In this document: positions 6,523-7,573 of the stretch, one piece after another | Layout: every line of letters starts with the position of its first letter | Position numbering within the stretch: the stretch's first letter is position 1 | From: Ramlibacter sp. | Lineage (GTDB): Bacteria; Pseudomonadota; Gammaproteobacteria; Burkholderiales; Burkholderiaceae_C | Length of the DNA stretch: 7,573 nucleotides | Assembly (NCBI GenBank): GCA_025351615.1 | Contig: JANXVP010000455.1 | Span: forward strand, 1 to 7,573 | Direction: 5' to 3' | Made by a program: the position numbers and the translations under genes | The notes under the pieces: model-generated | Database searches by the model: none | Told to the model about the DNA's origin: nothing | The model's input: only the letters and a program-made list of their open reading frames with translations

Positions 6523-6888
6523 ATGCGTCATTACGAAATCATCCTGCTGATCCACCCGGACCAGAGCGAACAGGTTCCGGCCATGCTGGAACGCTACAAG
6601 ACCATGATCACCGCCGGCGGCGGCAAGGTGCATCGGGTCGAAGACTGGGGACGGCGCCAGCTGGCCTACCAGATCAACAAGCTGGCCAAGGCCCACTACC
6701 TGTGCGTCAACATCGAGGCCGACCAGCCGGTGATGGCCGAACTGGAACACGCATTCCGTTTCAACGACGCGGTTCTGCGCCACCTCACGGTGGTCAAGAA
6801 AAAAGCCGATGCCGGTCCGTCGTCGATGATGAAGACCGTCGAGCGCGAAGAAGCGCGCAAGGCCCAGCAGGCGGAGTACCAGTCCTGA
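6523..6888 (+). CDS. rpsF: 30S ribosomal protein S6
   Basis: S6 binds with S18 at the platform of the 30S subunit next to helix 22-23 of 16S rRNA. The 121-residue product begins [20 protein letters not shown] and contains [31 protein letters not shown] and [13 protein letters not shown], the conserved ferredoxin-like core of S6. The C-terminal tail from about residue 95 is polar and charged ([14 protein letters not shown]), as is common in proteobacterial S6. The ATG has an excellent ribosome binding site, AAGGAG at 6512-6517, five bases upstream. It is the first gene of the operon and sits behind a strong promoter and a structured leader. The stop is 17 bases before priB. Confidence 0.98.
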   Translation: MRHYEIILLIHPDQSEQVPAMLERYKTMITAGGGKVHRVEDWGRRQLAYQINKLAKAHYLCVNIEADQPVMAELEHAFRFNDAVLRHLTVVKKKADAGPSSMMKTVEREEARKAQQAEYQS

Positions 6889-6905
6889 AGGGCTGACCGC
6901 CGGGA

Positions 6906-7193
6906 GTGAACCAGGTCGTCCTTTGCGCCTGTATCGCCGAGGCCAGTGCCCTGCGGTACACGCCGGCCGGACTGCCCGCCCTGGATTGCAGGCTCGAACA
7001 CGAGTCGCAGATCGAAGAGGCCGGGCAGCAGCGGCAGGTGAAAGTGGCGGTCAAGGCCGTGGCCTTTGGTTCATTGGCCGAGACCCTCGTGAGGCAGCCG
7101 ATTGGCGGCACCTGGCGGTTCACCGGTTTCCTGGCGACGCCCCGCAACGGCAAGCACCCCGTGCTCCATATTCAGTCATTCGTAGCAGATTAA
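6906..7193 (+). CDS. priB: Primosomal replication protein N (PriB)
   Basis: PriB is a small single-OB-fold DNA-binding protein that works with PriA and DnaT to reload the replicative helicase at stalled forks. The 95-residue product is close to the E. coli length of about 104. It shows NQVVLCACIAE, LRYTPAGLPALDCRLEHES, EEAGQQRQVKVAVKAVAFG, and GTWRFTGFLATPRNGK...VLHIQSF, which line up with the PriB strands, including the LEHxS and EEAGxxRQ segments. Translation starts at GTG; a TGA in frame at 6894-6896 rules out anything longer. The nearest purine-rich site, GAAGGG at 6887-6892, is 13 bases away and overlaps the rpsF stop, so initiation is probably weak or coupled to rpsF. Its place between rpsF and rpsR is conserved in beta- and many gammaproteobacteria. 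Confidence 0.95.
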   Translation: MNQVVLCACIAEASALRYTPAGLPALDCRLEHESQIEEAGQQRQVKVAVKAVAFGSLAETLVRQPIGGTWRFTGFLATPRNGKHPVLHIQSFVAD

Positions 7194-7211
7194 TTTTCAG
7201 AAAGCCAGACC

Positions 7212-7493
7212 ATGGCCACGTTCAAGAAATTCAACAAGGACAAGCGTCCGAAGCGCAACACCCAGTCGCTGCTGTTCAAGCGCAAGCGCTTTTGCCGCTT
7301 CACGGTCGCCGGCGTCGAGGAAATCGACTACAAGGACGTCGACACCCTGCGCGATTTCATCGCCGAAAACGGCAAGATCATTCCGGCCCGCCTGACCGGC
7401 ACCCGGGCGATCTACCAGCGCCAGCTCAATAGCGCCATCAAGCGTGCGCGCTTCCTGGCCCTGGTCCCGTACAGCGACCAGCACCGCATCTAA
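7212..7493 (+). CDS. rpsR: 30S ribosomal protein S18
   Basis: S18 pairs with S6 on the 30S platform. The 93-residue product has the diagnostic core [20 protein letters not shown], then [19 protein letters not shown], and YQRQL...[17 protein letters not shown]. It is about 18 residues longer than the 75-residue E. coli protein because of a lysine/arginine-rich N-terminal extension ([20 protein letters not shown]), which I recall as usual in betaproteobacteria. The ATG lies 18 bases after the priB stop. The ribosome binding site is modest (AGAAAG at 7199-7204, seven bases away), suggesting partial dependence on upstream translation. Confidence 0.98.
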   Translation: MATFKKFNKDKRPKRNTQSLLFKRKRFCRFTVAGVEEIDYKDVDTLRDFIAENGKIIPARLTGTRAIYQRQLNSAIKRARFLALVPYSDQHRI

Positions 7494-7505
7494 GGAGCGA
7501 AGAAC

Positions 7506-7573
7506 ATGCAAGTCATTCTGCTCGACAAGGTAGTCAACCTCGGCGGCCTGGGCGAAATCGTCAAGGTCAAAGA
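7506..7573 (+). CDS. rplI: 50S ribosomal protein L9, 5' end only
   Basis: Twenty-two codons and two bases are present before the window ends. The peptide begins MQVILLDKVVNLGGLGEIVK and continues VK, which matches the start of the L9 N-terminal domain that binds 23S rRNA domain V near the base of the L1 stalk. The ATG is preceded by AAGGAG at 7492-7497, eight bases upstream, which overlaps the TAA stop codon of rpsR. Position as the last gene of the rpsF-priB-rpsR-rplI cluster agrees. The remaining roughly 125 residues expected for L9 lie beyond the window. Confidence 0.96.
   Translation, partial: MQVILLDKVVNLGGLGEIVKVK

Noticed and set aside
1..7573. Search for mobile elements, CRISPR arrays, tRNA/rRNA genes, toxin-antitoxin or defence genes
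   Set aside because: No transposase, integrase, spaced direct repeats or RNA gene signatures were seen, and every long coding stretch except the 154-residue protein belongs to a known family.

Overview
The window reads as ordinary chromosomal DNA from a GC-rich proteobacterium, most likely a betaproteobacterium. The reasons are the gene order rpsF-priB-rpsR-rplI, the sequence style of S6 and of the N-terminally extended S18, a PriB of the short single-OB-fold type, and a two-subunit sodium/solute symporter of the VC_2705 type. All genes are on the plus strand, coding is dense, and base composition looks even throughout. I see no insertion sequence, prophage gene, CRISPR array, tRNA or rRNA. 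The lineage assignment is inference from recalled protein sequences, not from a search.

Region 1 (1-5793) concerns carbon metabolism and uptake. It opens inside ppsA (phosphoenolpyruvate synthase), whose first roughly 240 codons lie outside the window. After a 67-base gap with two palindromes come the small and large subunits of a sodium/solute symporter, overlapping by 17 bases. The large subunit carries a charged coiled-coil insert and an EF-hand-like loop. A 78-base gap without a convincing terminator leads to a metabolite:H+ symporter (MHS) family MFS transporter, which has a roughly 120-residue loop with two cysteines predicted to be periplasmic. A strong UUCG-loop intrinsic terminator closes the region. 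PpsA makes PEP from pyruvate during growth on gluconeogenic carbon, and both transporters belong to families that often carry carboxylates. A shared role in using small organic acids is plausible, but the sequence does not show the substrates.

Region 2 (5842-6393) holds one unnamed 154-residue protein, best started at a GTG with a good ribosome binding site. It has a possible winged-helix-like N-terminal half.

Region 3 (6399-7573) is the ribosomal/primosomal operon: an extended -10 promoter, a structured 88-base leader, then rpsF (S6), priB (primosomal protein N), rpsR (S18) and the first 22 codons of rplI (L9). The leader can form two mutually exclusive hairpins and is a candidate site for feedback control by the S6:S18 complex.

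I did not find a convincing undescribed multi-gene system. The points most worth a second look are the rpsF leader, the insert and EF-hand-like loop of the symporter, the cysteine-bearing loop of the MHS transporter, and the unnamed 154-residue protein.
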